From positions 62,001-126,000 of the forward strand of contig QOQU01000007.1 in NCBI GenBank assembly GCA_003327455.1: a DNA stretch of 64,000 nt, given 5' to 3'. The notes below the pieces were generated by a model, which was not told the origin of the DNA, searched no databases, and was given only the letters and a program-made list of their open reading frames with translations. Position 1 is the stretch's first letter; each line of letters begins with the position of its first letter. The DNA comes from Anaerolineae bacterium (GTDB lineage Bacteria > Chloroflexota > Anaerolineae > Anaerolineales > UBA4823). The translations under genes were made by a program, and so were the position numbers. Shown piece by piece: positions 61,906-64,000 of this stretch.

Positions 61906-64000
<2,095 letters not shown>

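Overview
The window (about 53% GC by eye) most resembles a member of the Chloroflexota, probably Anaerolineae. This is inferred from gene content only: a DnaD-plus-DnaC/DnaI-type replication cluster, a bifunctional-nuclease (DUF151) gene, CUT1 sugar-type ABC systems, MttB-family methyltransferases, and a split b6-type cytochrome complex together with succinate dehydrogenase and KatG. The last group points to a facultatively respiring or oxygen-tolerant lineage. No rRNA, tRNA, CRISPR array, prophage or intact insertion sequence was seen.

Region 1 (1-18.3 kb) is the most distinctive part. A LacI-family repressor sits in an operon with a carbohydrate-type ABC transporter, a UroD-like (MtaA-type) protein and an MttB-family methyltransferase that is cut by the left edge. 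A second MttB paralogue is divergent from the transporter and has a roughly 280-nt leader that looks structured. A second operon encodes an M24 peptidase, an SDR dehydrogenase and an aldose-epimerase-like protein. A third encodes a class III aminotransferase, two xylose-isomerase-like TIM barrels and the E1alpha/E1beta/E2 subunits of a 2-oxoacid dehydrogenase. Near-identical palindromes (consensus TGTAAACGTTTACA) lie 5-6 bp downstream of strong sigma70 -10 boxes at the three operon promoters (about 6.35, 11.75 and 11.87 kb). These tie the three operons into one probable LacI regulon. I propose it takes up and breaks down a methylated amino- or sugar-like compound; the substrate is unknown.

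Region 2 (18.3-30.3 kb) is mostly housekeeping. It holds two PD-(D/E)XK-type proteins, one with a long coiled coil built from DNA repeats, a racemase-family protein and a HAD phosphatase. These are followed by mutM, prs, meaB and the B12-binding methylmalonyl-CoA mutase subunit; that block is preceded by an 18-codon leader ORF and a textbook terminator hairpin. Next come a large isochorismatase-family protein and a replication operon (DUF151 nuclease, dnaB, DnaD-like, and a helicase loader with two AAA+ domains).

Region 3 (30.4-44.1 kb) is energy metabolism. It contains sdhCDAB, then a Rieske/cytochrome b6-type complex whose third gene fuses subunit IV to two cytochrome c domains and a PepSY-like tail. 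An operon of NuoE/NuoF/NuoG-like plus NfnA/NfnB-like subunits follows, probably a soluble electron-bifurcating or transhydrogenase complex.

Region 4 (44.2-64 kb) holds a Nudix hydrolase, two membrane or envelope proteins of unknown role, and a MacAB-type export operon facing a two-component system. It continues with a relic of a pRiA4b ORF-3-like gene, lipA, a large polytopic membrane protein, a second M24 peptidase, and a DnaQ-type exonuclease fused to a WYL domain. The upstream region of that exonuclease carries duplicated palindromic repeats. The window ends with ppnP, a membrane-anchored endonuclease/exonuclease/phosphatase and a 5'-truncated katG. lipA (lipoylation) plausibly serves the E2 of region 1.
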